From contig NZ_AP018164.1 in NCBI RefSeq assembly GCF_002356315.1, positions 2,480,001-2,544,000 of the forward strand: 64,000 nucleotides of DNA. The letters run 5' to 3'. The translations under genes were made by a program, and so were the position numbers. Below are positions 47,271 to 60,122 of the stretch, piece after piece; position 1 is the stretch's first letter; each line of letters begins with the position of its first letter. Under the pieces are notes generated by a model that had not been told where the DNA came from, searched no databases, and was given only the letters and a program-made list of their open reading frames with translations. The DNA comes from Mycobacterium shigaense. Its GTDB lineage: Bacteria; Actinomycetota; Actinomycetes; Mycobacteriales; Mycobacteriaceae.

Positions 47271-47645
47271 TTGAGCAGTCTTGTCACAGTGATTTGCGCC
47301 CCCAAGACACCCACCCTGTGGTTCCTCGCGTTGACCGCGGCCCTGGCCGCCGCGGCTGCGACGCTGGCGGCTCCCATCCGTGCCGACATGATCGGCAACA
47401 CGTTCCTCAACGCGCTGACGAGCGCCGGGGTCCCCTACAGCCAACCGGCGACCACGACGGCCGCGGGCGAATCGGTCTGCCCGATGCTCATCGCGCCGGG
47501 CGGGGATTTCGACTCCGTCGTGTCCAAGATGGCGGCCGGCAACGGCATGTCGGAAAAGACGGCGGGCATCTTCACGATCGTTGCGATCGCGACATACTGC
47601 CCGGCGATGATCGCCCCGCTGGTGCCCAACCGGCTGAAGGGCTGA
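47271..47645 (+). CDS. Secreted DUF732-family protein (position of Rv1690)
   Basis: 124 residues from TTG, or 118 from GTG at 47289. A hydrophobic signal segment (residues 16-35) precedes a small domain with paired Cys70 and Cys110 (SVCPM, TYCPAM) and the GNTFLNALTSAGVPY motif, typical of mycobacterial DUF732 exported proteins. The M. tuberculosis gene in this place is called lprJ, a lipoprotein, but no lipobox Cys follows the signal here, so it is probably soluble or signal-anchored. Function unknown. Confidence 0.82.
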   Translation: MSSLVTVICAPKTPTLWFLALTAALAAAAATLAAPIRADMIGNTFLNALTSAGVPYSQPATTTAAGESVCPMLIAPGGDFDSVVSKMAAGNGMSEKTAGIFTIVAIATYCPAMIAPLVPNRLKG

Positions 47646-47699
47646 TTCACGCCCGTATCCTTTGCAGGGTGCGAGAGGCGATCGAGGTGAACGGCGCGC

Positions 47700-48533
47700 G
47701 TGGCCGACGACAGTAAGCGTCGCGGCGGCGACCGGCGACTGCACCCGGCTTCGGGGGGTGTGGGGCGCCCCCGTCGCGACTCGCGCCCCCGCACCGAGCG
47801 GGACGAGCGCTGGTCGGGCCCGGGGCGTGCGCGCTCGGCGCAGCCGCAACCGAGCGGCGACGACCCTGCGCCGCAGGGTCCCTGCATCCCGGTCGATGTG
47901 GAGGCAAAGGATCTGGCGCCCGAGGTTCGGCGCGAGCTGAGCACGCTGGACCGTGCCACCGCGGACACCGTCGCACGCCATCTGGTGGCCGCCGGCGAGC
48001 TGCTCGACGAGGATCCCGGCGCCGCGCTGAGTCACGCTCGGGCGGCCCGCGCCAAGACCAGCAGGATCGCCGCGGTGCGCGAAGCCGTCGGCATCGCCGC
48101 CTACCGCTGCGGGGATTGGGCCCAGGCGCTGGCCGAGCTGCGAGCCGCCCGCCGGATGGGCAGTAAGTCGTCGCTGCTGGCGTTGATCGCCGATTGCGAA
48201 CGTGGCCTTGGCCGCCCGGAACGGGCGATCGAACTGGCCCGCGGTCCGGAGGCGGCGGAGCTCAGCGGCGACGACGCCGACGAGTTGCGCATCGTCGCCG
48301 CAGGCGCGCGGTCCGATCTAGGGCAGCTGGAGCAGGCGTTGACCGTGTTGTCGACCCCGCAGCTGGACCCGGGTCGCACCGGATCGACCGCGGCCCGGTT
48401 GCTCTACGCCTACGCCGACATCTTGCTGGCGCTGGGCCGCGACGACGAGGCGCTGCAGTGGTTTCTGCGTTCGGCGGCCGCCGACACCGAGGGCGTGACC
48501 GACGCCGAAGAGCGGGTCACCGAGCTTGGCTGA
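47700..48533 (+). CDS. TPR-like hypothetical protein (Rv1691-like)
   Basis: 277 residues. A basic, low-complexity N-terminus (about 1-60) is followed by helical TPR-type repeats (such as WAQALAELRAARRM and GRPERAIELARG). No catalytic motif. It is the first gene of a tight run: its end overlaps the phosphatase start by eight bases. Probably a protein-interaction scaffold; no partner is evident. Confidence 0.85.
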   Translation: MADDSKRRGGDRRLHPASGGVGRPRRDSRPRTERDERWSGPGRARSAQPQPSGDDPAPQGPCIPVDVEAKDLAPEVRRELSTLDRATADTVARHLVAAGELLDEDPGAALSHARAARAKTSRIAAVREAVGIAAYRCGDWAQALAELRAARRMGSKSSLLALIADCERGLGRPERAIELARGPEAAELSGDDADELRIVAAGARSDLGQLEQALTVLSTPQLDPGRTGSTAARLLYAYADILLALGRDDEALQWFLRSAAADTEGVTDAEERVTELG

Positions 48534-49563
48534 CGCGACGGAGCCCGAGAACTTGAAAACCATTGCGCAGGAATATGATTGCCTGCTGATCGACCTGGAC
48601 GGAACGGTGTTTCGTGGACATCGGCCCACCGACGGCGCGGTGCCGACGCTGGATGCGGTGACCAGCCGGAAACTGTTCGTCACCAACAACGCCTCCCGCA
48701 GCGCCGAGGAGGTCGCCACCCATCTGCGCGAGCTCGGCTTCGCCGTCAGCGGCGAGGACGTCGTGACCAGCGCCCAGAGCGCCGCGCACCTGCTCGCCGC
48801 CGAGCTGCCGGCGGACTCGCCGGTGCTGATCGTAGGCACCGAGTCGCTGGCCGCCGAGGTGTCCGCAGTGGGGCTGCGGCCGGTGCGCCGCTTCGACGAC
48901 GATCCGGCGGCCGTCGTGCAGGGGCTCTCGCTGACCATCGGGTGGCCCGAGCTGGCCGAGGCCGCACTGGCGATCCGGGCCGGCGCGCTGTGGGTGGCGG
49001 CCAACGTCGACACCACGTTGCCCACCGAACGCGGCCTGCTGCCCGGAAACGGCGCCCTGGTGGCGGCGTTGCGCGCGGCGACTGGCGCCGAGCCCACGGT
49101 GGCCGGCAAGCCCGCGCCCACGCTGCTCAGAGACGCCGTGGCGCGCGGCGACTTCCGCGCCCCGCTGGTGGTCGGCGACCGGCTGAACACCGATATCGAG
49201 GGCGCCAACGCCGCCGAGTTGCCCAGCCTGATGGTGCTCACCGGAGTCAACAGCGCCCTGGATGCCGTCCGCGCCGAACCCGAACAACGACCCACCTACA
49301 TCGGGCAGGATCTGCGATCGCTGCGGCTGGACAGCGCGCTGCTCGCGGTGGGCCCGCAGCCCGCCTGGCAGGTCGACGTCGACGGTCAGGCGGTGACGGT
49401 CAGCGGTACCGGCGGGGACGACCCCGACGGGCTGTCGATCGTGCGTGCGGTCGCCCACGCCGTGTGGGCGTCGGGGCTCCACGGCCCGTCGCTGCGCATC
49501 GAGGCGGCCGACGACGCGACACGCGGCGCGCTGCAGCGCTGGGCCTTGGTGCACGGCGACTGA
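48526..49563 (+). CDS. HAD-family phosphatase, glycerol-3-phosphate phosphatase type (Rv1692-like)
   Basis: 345 residues of the NagD-like HAD group: DLDGTVFRG (nucleophile Asp), then TNNASRSAEEV, KPAPTLL and GDRLNTDIEGA. The M. tuberculosis counterpart has been described as a glycerol-3-phosphate phosphatase that recycles phospholipid head groups. TTG start overlapping the previous gene; the C-terminal 80 residues are an extra domain. The annotation relies on synteny plus HAD motifs. Confidence 0.88.
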   Translation: MADATEPENLKTIAQEYDCLLIDLDGTVFRGHRPTDGAVPTLDAVTSRKLFVTNNASRSAEEVATHLRELGFAVSGEDVVTSAQSAAHLLAAELPADSPVLIVGTESLAAEVSAVGLRPVRRFDDDPAAVVQGLSLTIGWPELAEAALAIRAGALWVAANVDTTLPTERGLLPGNGALVAALRAATGAEPTVAGKPAPTLLRDAVARGDFRAPLVVGDRLNTDIEGANAAELPSLMVLTGVNSALDAVRAEPEQRPTYIGQDLRSLRLDSALLAVGPQPAWQVDVDGQAVTVSGTGGDDPDGLSIVRAVAHAVWASGLHGPSLRIEAADDATRGALQRWALVHGD

Positions 49564-49586
49564 CGGATGACTAGCGTAGAAACGCC

Positions 49587-49772
49587 ATGAATATCGATCC
49601 CGATCAGATTCGCTCCGACATCGACGCGCTGCTCGCGCAGCTGCCCGAGGCCGGGGACCCGGAAACCCCGGAAAGCGGGCCGTCCCTGTCCGAGCTCGAA
49701 GACATCGCCCGTCGCCTTTCCGAGGCGCACGACGTGCTGCTGGCCGCGCTGGAGTCGGCGGAGAAAGGCTGA
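49587..49772 (+). CDS. Small conserved acidic protein (Rv1693-like)
   Basis: 61 residues, acidic and helical (SLSELEDIARRLSEAHDVLL), no cysteines, no membrane segment. It sits 23 bases after the phosphatase and 8 bases before tlyA, a conserved place in mycobacteria. Function unknown. Confidence 0.82.
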   Translation: MNIDPDQIRSDIDALLAQLPEAGDPETPESGPSLSELEDIARRLSEAHDVLLAALESAEKG

Positions 49773-49780
49773 GTGCGCGC

Positions 49781-50761
49781 ATGCCTCGACGCGCCCGCGT
49801 TGACGCCGAGCTGGTCCGGCGAGGCCTGGCCCGGTCCCGCCAGCAGGCGGCGGAGTTGATCGGCGCGGGCAAGGTGAGCATCGACGGCATGCCCGCGGTC
49901 AAGCCCGGCACCGCCGTCGCCGTGACCGCGGCGCTGCTCGTGGCCGACGGCGGCGAACGCAGCTGGGTGTCGCGGGGCGCCCACAAACTCATCGGTGCGC
50001 TCGATGCTTTCGACATTGCCGTCGCGGGCCGCCGCTGCCTGGATGCGGGCGCCTCCACGGGCGGTTTCACCGAGGTGCTGCTGGATCGGGGGGCGGCCGA
50101 GGTGGTCGCGGCCGACGTGGGATACGGCCAGCTGGCCTGGTCGTTGCGGTCCGATGCACGGGTGCGCGTGGTCGAGCGGACCAATGCCCGTGACCTGACG
50201 CCGGAGGCCATCGGCGGGCCGGTGGATCTGGTGGTCGCCGACCTGTCGTTTATCTCGTTGGCCACCGTGTTGCCCGCGCTGACTGGATGCGCTTGCGCGG
50301 ACGCGGATATCGTTCCCATGGTGAAGCCGCAGTTTGAGGTGGGGAAGGGCCAGGTGGGTGCCGGCGGCGTGGTCCGCGACCCCGGGTTGCGTGCTGACGC
50401 AGTGCTGGCCGTCGCCGGGCGCGCCGCGGAACTGGGCTGGCGCACCGTCGATGTCACCGCCAGTCCGCTGCCGGGTCCGTCGGGCAACGTCGAATACTTC
50501 CTGTGGCTGCGCGCCGAGACTGATCGGGGCCTGTCGGCCGACGGGCTGGTCGACGCGGTGCGCCGCGCGGTAGTCGAGGGCCCGTCGACGATGCGGGCCG
50601 GGACGGCCCGAGGAGGAGCGGGCCAATCGGGACAGGGCCCGTCGACGATGCGGGCCGGGACGGCCCGAGGAGGAGCGGGCCAATCGGGACAGGGCCCGTC
50701 GACGATGCGGGCCGGGACGGCCCGAGGAGGAGCGGGCCAATCGGAACAGGGCCCGCAATGA
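49781..50761 (+). CDS. tlyA: rRNA 2'-O-methyltransferase TlyA with a repeat-extended C-terminus
   Basis: 326 residues against about 268 in M. tuberculosis. An S4 RNA-binding domain (about 1-62) is followed by an FtsJ-like methyltransferase with the SAM motif LDAGASTGG. TlyA methylates 16S and 23S rRNA cytidines and its loss gives capreomycin resistance. The normal end, around [12 protein letters not shown], is extended by three in-frame copies of a 19-residue repeat ([19 protein letters not shown]), encoded by a 57-bp tandem array. The extension is probably harmless disordered tail. The stop overlaps nadK (ATGA). Confidence 0.93.
   Translation: MPRRARVDAELVRRGLARSRQQAAELIGAGKVSIDGMPAVKPGTAVAVTAALLVADGGERSWVSRGAHKLIGALDAFDIAVAGRRCLDAGASTGGFTEVLLDRGAAEVVAADVGYGQLAWSLRSDARVRVVERTNARDLTPEAIGGPVDLVVADLSFISLATVLPALTGCACADADIVPMVKPQFEVGKGQVGAGGVVRDPGLRADAVLAVAGRAAELGWRTVDVTASPLPGPSGNVEYFLWLRAETDRGLSADGLVDAVRRAVVEGPSTMRAGTARGGAGQSGQGPSTMRAGTARGGAGQSGQGPSTMRAGTARGGAGQSEQGPQ
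50578..50748 (+). repeat. 57-bp tandem repeat (3 copies) inside the end of tlyA
   Basis: Units 50578-50634, 50635-50691 and 50692-50748 each start GGGCCCGTCGACGATGCGG; the only difference I see is one base in the third (TCGGAACA). The unit length is a multiple of three, so copy-number change would keep the frame. It looks like a VNTR locus of MIRU size, sitting just ahead of nadK. Confidence 0.93.
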
Positions 50762-51678
50762 GTGAGCAACGCACCATTCTGCTGGTCGTGCACACTGGCC
50801 GCGACGATGCGACCGAGACCGCGCGCCGGGTCCAGAAAGTATTGAGCGACAACGGGATTGCGCTTCGTGTGCTGTCCGCCGAGGCGGTCGACCGTGGGCC
50901 GCTGCCGCTGTCTCCGGACGACATGCGGGCGATCGGCGAGGTCCAGATCGTCGACGCCGAGCCGGACGCGGCCGAGGGCTGCGAACTGGTGCTCGTCCTC
51001 GGCGGTGACGGCACCTTCCTGCGCGCGGCGGAGCTGGCGCGCAACGCCGACATCCCGGTGCTGGGCGTCAACCTGGGCCGCATCGGCTTTCTGGCCGAGG
51101 CCGAGGCAGAGGCCATCGACTCAGTGCTCGAACACGTCGTGGCCAGGGATTACCGCGTCGAAGAGCGCCTGACGCTCGACATCGCGGTGCGCCAGGGCGG
51201 CCGCATCATCGACCAGGGCTGGGCGCTCAACGAGGCCAGCCTGGAAAAGGGTCCGCGGCTGGGTGTCCTGGGGGTCGTGGTGGAAATCGAGGGACGGCCC
51301 GTGTCCACCTTTGGCTGCGACGGGGTGCTGGTGTCGACGCCGACCGGATCCACGGCCTACGCGTTCTCGGCCGGCGGCCCCGTGCTGTGGCCGGACCTGG
51401 AGGCGATCTTGGTGGTGCCCAACAATGCCCACGCGCTCTTCGGCCGGCCGATGGTCACCAGCCCCGACGCCACCATCGCCATCGAGATCGAGGCAAGCGG
51501 CAACGACGCGATGGTGTTCTGCGACGGCCGCCGCGAGATGCTGTTGCCGGCCGGCGGGCGGCTCGAGGTCACCCGTTGCGGCACCCCGGTGAAATGGGCG
51601 CGGTTGGACAGCGCGCCGTTCACCGATCGTCTGGTCCGCAAATTCCGGTTGCCGGTGACCGGTTGGCGCGGGCAATAA
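50758..51678 (+). CDS. nadK: NAD kinase
   Basis: 306 residues (M. tuberculosis PpnK about 307). GGDGT at 82-86 is the NAD-kinase active-site motif, and [16 protein letters not shown] is the second signature. It phosphorylates NAD to NADP. The start overlaps the tlyA stop; it follows the VNTR, whose AGGAGG motifs lie too far away to act as its ribosome site, so coupling to tlyA is likely. Confidence 0.95.
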   Translation: MSEQRTILLVVHTGRDDATETARRVQKVLSDNGIALRVLSAEAVDRGPLPLSPDDMRAIGEVQIVDAEPDAAEGCELVLVLGGDGTFLRAAELARNADIPVLGVNLGRIGFLAEAEAEAIDSVLEHVVARDYRVEERLTLDIAVRQGGRIIDQGWALNEASLEKGPRLGVLGVVVEIEGRPVSTFGCDGVLVSTPTGSTAYAFSAGGPVLWPDLEAILVVPNNAHALFGRPMVTSPDATIAIEIEASGNDAMVFCDGRREMLLPAGGRLEVTRCGTPVKWARLDSAPFTDRLVRKFRLPVTGWRGQ

Positions 51679-51703
51679 CGCCACTTTTCAGGTGCTGACT
51701 TAA

Positions 51704-53455
51704 ATGCTGACGGAAATCCGCATCGAGTCGCTCGGTGCCATCAGCTCCGCGGTCGGGGAGTTCGGTCGCGGCCTGACGGTGCTTACCGGGGAGACCGGTA
51801 CCGGCAAGACCATGGTGGTGACCGGGCTGCACCTGCTCGGTGGGGCGCGCGCCGACGCCACCCGGGTGCGGTCGGGAGCCGAGCGCGCGGTCGTCGAAGG
51901 ACGTTTCACCACAACCGATTTCGACGATGCAGCCGTCGCCGGCCTCGACGACATGCTGGCGGCGGCGGGCGCCGAGCGCGACGAGGACGGCAGCGTGATC
52001 GCGTTGCGTTCGGTCAGCCGGGACGGACCGTCGCGCGCCTATCTCGGCGGGCGCAGCGTGCCGGCGAAGTCCCTGGGCGATTTCACCACCGAGCTGCTGA
52101 CGTTGCATGGGCAGAACGACCAACTGCGGCTGATGCGGCCCGAGGAACAGCGCGGCGCGCTGGACCGGTTCGCGAAGGCCGGCGCCGCGCTCGAGCGATA
52201 CCGTAAGCTGCGCGACGCATGGTCGACCGCGCGGCGCGACCTCGCCGACCGCCGCACCCGGGCCAGGGAACTCGCCCTGGAGGCCGACCGGCTGAAGTTC
52301 GGGCTCGATGAGATCGCGGCCGTGGACCCTAAACCCGCCGAGGACGAGGAGCTGGTCGCCGAGATCCGGCGGCTTTCCGAGCTGGGCACCCTTCGCGAGG
52401 CCGCCGCCACCGCGCGCGCGACGCTGATCGCGGACGACGCGGACGGGTTCGGTACCACCGCCACCGACGGTCTCGGCCGGGCAAGGGCCGCACTGGAATC
52501 CGCCGATGACGCCACGCTGCAGGCGCTGGGCGCGCAGATCGGTGAGGCGCTGATGGTGGTCGCCGACGCGGCCCGCGAGCTCGGCTCCTATCTGGACGAG
52601 CTGCCGGCCGACGCCAGCGCGCTGGAGTCCAGACTGGCCCGCCAGGCCGAGCTGCGCACCCTGACCCGCAAGTACGCCGCGGACATCGCCGGCGTGCTGC
52701 GGTGGGCGGCCGAATCGCGGGAACGACTGGCGCAACTCGACGTCTCGGAAGAGGGGCTGGCCGCGCTGGAACGCCGCGTCGGCGAACTGGCACACGAATT
52801 GGCCACAGCCGCAACTGATCTCAGCGCAATCCGAGGCAAGGCCGCCAAGCGACTGGCCAAGGAGGTCACCGCCGAGTTGTCGGGGCTGGCAATGACCGAC
52901 GCCCAGTTCAGCATCGCGGTCACCGTCGATCCCGCGCCCGCCGCGGACGACCCGGCCGCGCTGGTCCTACCCTCCGGCGAGCTGGCCCGTGCCGGCGCCG
53001 ACGGCGTCGATCAGGTCGAGTTCGGATTCGCGGCGCACCGGGGGATGGATCAACTGCCGCTGGCCAAGAGCGCCTCCGGGGGTGAGCTGTCCCGGGTGAT
53101 GCTCGCGCTGGAAGTGGTGCTCGCCGCGTCGGCGGCCGGCACCACGATGGTGTTCGACGAGGTCGATGCCGGTGTCGGCGGGCGGGCGGCGGTGCAGATC
53201 GGCCGGCGGTTGGCGCGGCTGGCGCGCACTCATCAGGTCATCGTGGTGACGCACCTGCCGCAGGTTGCGGCCTACGCGGACGTCCATCTGGTGGTGCACG
53301 GCGCCGGGCCGAAGGGGACCAGCGTGGTGCGGCGGGTGACCGACGACGAGCGCGTCGCCGAGCTGGCGCGGATGATGGCCGGGCTCGGCGAGTCCGACAG
53401 CGGCCGCGCGCACGCCCGCGAGCTTCTCGACGGCGCGCAGAACGACGAGATCTAG
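51704..53455 (+). CDS. recN: DNA repair protein RecN
   Basis: 583 residues, SMC-like. Walker A GETGTGKT at 29-36, a central coiled coil, signature SGGELSRVMLALE and Walker B TTMVFDEVDAGVGG. It acts at double-strand breaks. ATG start, 25 bases after nadK in the same operon direction. Confidence 0.95.
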   Translation: MLTEIRIESLGAISSAVGEFGRGLTVLTGETGTGKTMVVTGLHLLGGARADATRVRSGAERAVVEGRFTTTDFDDAAVAGLDDMLAAAGAERDEDGSVIALRSVSRDGPSRAYLGGRSVPAKSLGDFTTELLTLHGQNDQLRLMRPEEQRGALDRFAKAGAALERYRKLRDAWSTARRDLADRRTRARELALEADRLKFGLDEIAAVDPKPAEDEELVAEIRRLSELGTLREAAATARATLIADDADGFGTTATDGLGRARAALESADDATLQALGAQIGEALMVVADAARELGSYLDELPADASALESRLARQAELRTLTRKYAADIAGVLRWAAESRERLAQLDVSEEGLAALERRVGELAHELATAATDLSAIRGKAAKRLAKEVTAELSGLAMTDAQFSIAVTVDPAPAADDPAALVLPSGELARAGADGVDQVEFGFAAHRGMDQLPLAKSASGGELSRVMLALEVVLAASAAGTTMVFDEVDAGVGGRAAVQIGRRLARLARTHQVIVVTHLPQVAAYADVHLVVHGAGPKGTSVVRRVTDDERVAELARMMAGLGESDSGRAHARELLDGAQNDEI

Positions 53456-53547
53456 CCGACGACGTCCCGGCGAACGTCGAGTTGCTGCGGCGATCGGGGG
53501 CCGACGCTGCCCGACCGGTCGACGTTCGAGACCGCAGCGAAATCGCT

Positions 53548-53575
53548 TTGTTACAGATGTGACTCTAGATAACTT
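53548..53575 (+). promoter_or_regulatory. Candidate promoter for steA
   Basis: TTGTTA (53548-53553) and TAACTT (53570-53575) are 16 bases apart in an A/T-rich patch about 65 bases upstream of steA, the first sizeable gap after recN. Pattern call only. Confidence 0.35.
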
Positions 53576-53638
53576 CTGAGGCGGATGTTACGGCGCGCCT
53601 CCCGGCCTCGGCCGTGCATCGCGGACAGAATCGCCCCC

Positions 53639-54820
53639 ATGAGGATGTCAGGGCTGCTAACACGTAATGCCTCCCGGCCGGGTCTGACCGGCACCGCCCG
53701 GGTGGACCGCAACATCGACCGCCTGCTGCGCCGGGTGTGCCCCGGCGACATAGTGGTGCTCGACGTCCTGGATCTGGACCGCATCACCGCCGACGCGCTG
53801 GTGGAGGCCGACGTCGCGGCGGTCGTCAACGCGTCGCCGTCGGTCTCCGGCCGTTACCCCAATATGGGCCCCGAGGTCCTGGTCAACAACGGGGTCACGC
53901 TGATCGACGAGACCGGGCCGGACATCTTCAAGAAGGTCAAGGACGGGAGCAAGATCCGGCTGTACGAGGGCGGGGTGTACGCGGGCGAGCGTCGCCTGAT
54001 CCGTGGCACCGAGCGCACCGACCACGACATCGCCGACCTGATGCGCGAGGCCAAGAGCGGCCTGGCCGCCCACCTGGAAGCGTTCGCGGGCAACACGATC
54101 GAGTTCATCAAGAGTGAGAGCCCGCTGTTGATCGACGGCATCGGCATCCCGGATATCGACATCGACCTGCGCCGCCGGCACGTGGTGATCGTCGCCGACG
54201 AACCCAGCGCCGAGGACGATCTGAAATCGCTCAAGCCGTTCATCAAGGAGTACCAGCCGGTGCTGATCGGGGTGGGCTGCGGCGCGGATGTGTTGCGCAA
54301 GGCAGGATATCGCCCCCAGCTCATCGTCGGCGACCCGGAGGACATCAGCACCGAGGCGCTCAAGTGCGGCGCGCATGTGGTGCTGCCGGCCGACGCCGAC
54401 GGGCACGCCCCCGGCCTGGAGCGGATCCAGGATCTGGGCGTCGGGGCCATGACGTTCCCGGCTGCGGGCTCGGCGGTCGACTTGGCGCTGCTGCTGGCCG
54501 ATCACCACGGCGCCTCGCTGCTCGTGACGGCCGGGCACACCGCGAATATCGAGACGTTCTTCGACCGGACGCGCACCCAGAGCAACCCGTCGACGTTTTT
54601 GACCCGCCTGCGGGTCGGCGAGAAGGTGGTGGACGCCAAGGCGGTCGCCACCCTCTACCGCAACCACATCTCCGCCGGCGCGATCGCGCTGTTGGCGCTG
54701 ACCATGCTGATTGCGGTCATCGTGGCGCTGTGGGTGTCCCGCACCGACGCCGCGGTCCTGCACTGGATCACCGACTACTGGAACCACTTCTCCCTCTGGA
54801 TCCAGCATCTGGTCACGTAG
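53639..54820 (+). CDS. steA: SteA-like thiamine-pyrophosphokinase-fold membrane protein (Rv1697-like)
   Basis: 393 residues, the length recalled for Rv1697. The body resembles the thiamin pyrophosphokinase fold (GVGCGADVLRKAGYRPQLIV and GDPEDIS), and one membrane helix lies near residues 343-365. In corynebacteria SteA and SteB act together in cell separation. ATG at 53639 (MRMSGLLTRN) was chosen over a longer frame at 53585. The partner gene follows 21 bases later. Confidence 0.9.
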   Translation: MRMSGLLTRNASRPGLTGTARVDRNIDRLLRRVCPGDIVVLDVLDLDRITADALVEADVAAVVNASPSVSGRYPNMGPEVLVNNGVTLIDETGPDIFKKVKDGSKIRLYEGGVYAGERRLIRGTERTDHDIADLMREAKSGLAAHLEAFAGNTIEFIKSESPLLIDGIGIPDIDIDLRRRHVVIVADEPSAEDDLKSLKPFIKEYQPVLIGVGCGADVLRKAGYRPQLIVGDPEDISTEALKCGAHVVLPADADGHAPGLERIQDLGVGAMTFPAAGSAVDLALLLADHHGASLLVTAGHTANIETFFDRTRTQSNPSTFLTRLRVGEKVVDAKAVATLYRNHISAGAIALLALTMLIAVIVALWVSRTDAAVLHWITDYWNHFSLWIQHLVT

Positions 54821-54841
54821 TTCTGCAGAGGACGTGCGCCC

Positions 54842-58280
<3,439 letters not shown>

Positions 58281-58284
<4 letters not shown>

Positions 58285-59222
58285 CGGTGCTGGCCCTGGA
58301 CTCCCAGATGCAGGGCTATCTCGAGCACCTCACGATTGAACGCGGCGTGGCGGCCAACACGCTGAGCTCGTACCGCCGCGACCTGCGGCGGTACTCAAAA
58401 CATTTGGCCGACAGAGGAATTCACGATCTTGCCAAGGTGGGCGAGGACGACGTGACCGAATTCCTGGTGGCGTTGCGGCGCGGCGATCCCGAGTCGGGGA
58501 CTGCCGCGTTGTCCGCGGTGTCGGCCGCGCGGGCGCTGATCGCGGTACGCGGCCTGCACCGGTTCGCCGCCGCCGAGGGACTGGCCGAACTGGACGTGGC
58601 CCGCGCCGTGCGGCCGCCGACGCCCGGCCGCCGGCTACCCAAGAGCCTGACCATCGACCAGGTGCTGGCGCTGCTGGAAGGCGCCGGCGGCGACAGCCCG
58701 GCCGACGGCCCCCTGACGCTGCGCAACCGGGCGTTGCTGGAGCTGTTGTACTCCACCGGATCACGGATCTCCGAGGCTGTCGGCCTCGACGTCGACGACG
58801 TCGACACCCAGGCCCGCACCGTGCTGTTGCGCGGCAAGGGCGGCAAGCAGCGGCTGGTGCCGGTGGGACGGCCGGCCGTGCAGGCGCTGGACGCGTACCT
58901 GGTGCGCGGACGCTCGGAGCTGGCTCGGCGCGGCCGCGGGACGGCGGCGATCTTCCTCAACGTGCGCGGCGGCCGGCTGTCGCGGCAGAGCGCGTGGCAG
59001 GTGCTGCAGGACGCCGCCGAACGCGCCGGCATCACGTCGGGAGTATCGCCGCACATGCTGCGTCATTCGTTCGCCACCCATCTGCTGGAGGGCGGGGCGG
59101 ATGTCCGGGTCGTGCAGGAGTTGCTCGGCCACGCCTCGGTCACGACGACCCAGATCTACACGCTGGTGACCGTGCACGCGCTGCGCGAGGTGTGGGCCGG
59201 AGCCCACCCGCGGGCCCAATAG
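58281..59222 (+). CDS. xerD: Tyrosine recombinase XerD
   Basis: 313 residues from GTG (GTGA overlap with the NUDIX stop). N-terminal SAM-like domain ([19 protein letters not shown]) and catalytic domain with Arg in [21 protein letters not shown] (HxxR), LLGHAS and nucleophile Tyr in TTQIYT. It resolves chromosome dimers at dif with XerC. It lies close to parA, scpA and scpB, all chromosome-segregation genes. Confidence 0.94.
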
Positions 59223-59246
59223 CCCGGCAGCCCACCTCGGACACGC

Positions 59247-59999
59247 TTAGCCCAGGAAGTCGGACTCCAGCACCAGATCGGACACCATCGACTGGTACTC
59301 GATGTGCGTCTTGTGCTCGACGGTGTGCCACCGCCTCCCCTGCTCCTGGCGCATGTACTCGCGATACTTCGGAGCCCCCGGCACCCGGACGTTGTCGGCG
59401 ACCACGACGGACCCGGGATGCAGCCAGCCCCGGTCCAGGATGCTCTGCAGGTCCTTCAGGTACGCGTCCTTGTCATGGTCGATGAACACGAAATCGACTG
59501 CACCGGAAGAGAATCCGTGCTCGGATGCCAGGGTGTCCAGCGTCCGCCCGCCGTCGCCGATCGTCCCGACCACACACGTCACCCGGTCGGCGACCCCGGC
59601 ATGAGCCCAGATCTGCCGGGCGTTGGCGGCATTGGCCTCGGCGAGTTCGATGGAGTACACCTTGGCGTTCGGGGCGGCCCGGGCAATTCGCAGCGCACCG
59701 TAGCCGCAATACGTGCCCAGTTCCAACGCCAGCGCGGGCTCGGCTCGCCGCACGGCGGCGTCCAGCAGTAGGCCCTTTTCGTCGCCGACGTTGATCAATA
59801 GTGATTTCTCGTAGGCGAACTTGTCGATGGCGGCCAAGACGTCGTCGACGTCGCCGGCTCGCGCATTCTTCAGCACGTAGTCGACCGCGGCCGCCTCGCG
59901 TCCATCGCCGATCTGGCCGGTGGTGGTGATGTTGCGTGCTCCCGTGGCCATCCGCAAAACCGACCACCGCAGCAGCGGGATTCGCCGCTTTAGATTCAT
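59247..59999 (-). CDS. SAM-dependent O-methyltransferase (catechol OMT-like, Rv1703c-like)
   Basis: 250 residues. SAM motif LALELGTYCGYGALRIAR and the metal-site motif VDFVFIDHDKDAY mark a cation-dependent catechol-type O-methyltransferase. MNLKRR was taken as start because TAGGGT lies seven bases ahead, giving a leaderless transcript; an ATG three codons earlier also exists. It is convergent with xerD. Substrate unknown. Confidence 0.88.
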   Translation of the reverse strand: MNLKRRIPLLRWSVLRMATGARNITTTGQIGDGREAAAVDYVLKNARAGDVDDVLAAIDKFAYEKSLLINVGDEKGLLLDAAVRRAEPALALELGTYCGYGALRIARAAPNAKVYSIELAEANAANARQIWAHAGVADRVTCVVGTIGDGGRTLDTLASEHGFSSGAVDFVFIDHDKDAYLKDLQSILDRGWLHPGSVVVADNVRVPGAPKYREYMRQEQGRRWHTVEHKTHIEYQSMVSDLVLESDFLG

Positions 60000-60006
60000 G
60001 GAAGAC

Positions 60007-60012
60007 ACCCTA
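60007..60012 (-). promoter_or_regulatory. -10 element for a leaderless O-methyltransferase transcript
   Basis: On the minus strand TAGGGT ends seven bases before the ATG at 59999, so transcription would begin at or next to the start codon. No ribosome-binding site is visible. Confidence 0.4.
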
Positions 60013-60072
60013 GGCGGTGCCCGGAAAACCCGCTCCTGTGGATGGCCGGAAAAAGATTTCGCGTTTTGGTTC

Positions 60073-60101
60073 TTTACTCAAGGGACTGTGCTATCTAGTC
60101 T
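60073..60101 (+). promoter_or_regulatory. Candidate promoter for the PrpF-like gene
   Basis: TTTACT (60073-60078) and TAGTCT (60096-60101) are 17 bases apart, followed by GGAGGGGGG and the ATG at 60123. It lies between divergent genes and is A/T-rich relative to its surroundings. Confidence 0.4.
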
Positions 60102-60122
60102 GCTTTCCGGAGGGGGGAACGA

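Noticed and set aside
50578..50757. The AGGAGG within each tlyA repeat as ribosome sites for nadK
   Set aside because: The last copy is about 27 bases from the nadK ATG, too far; the ATGA overlap explains translation better.
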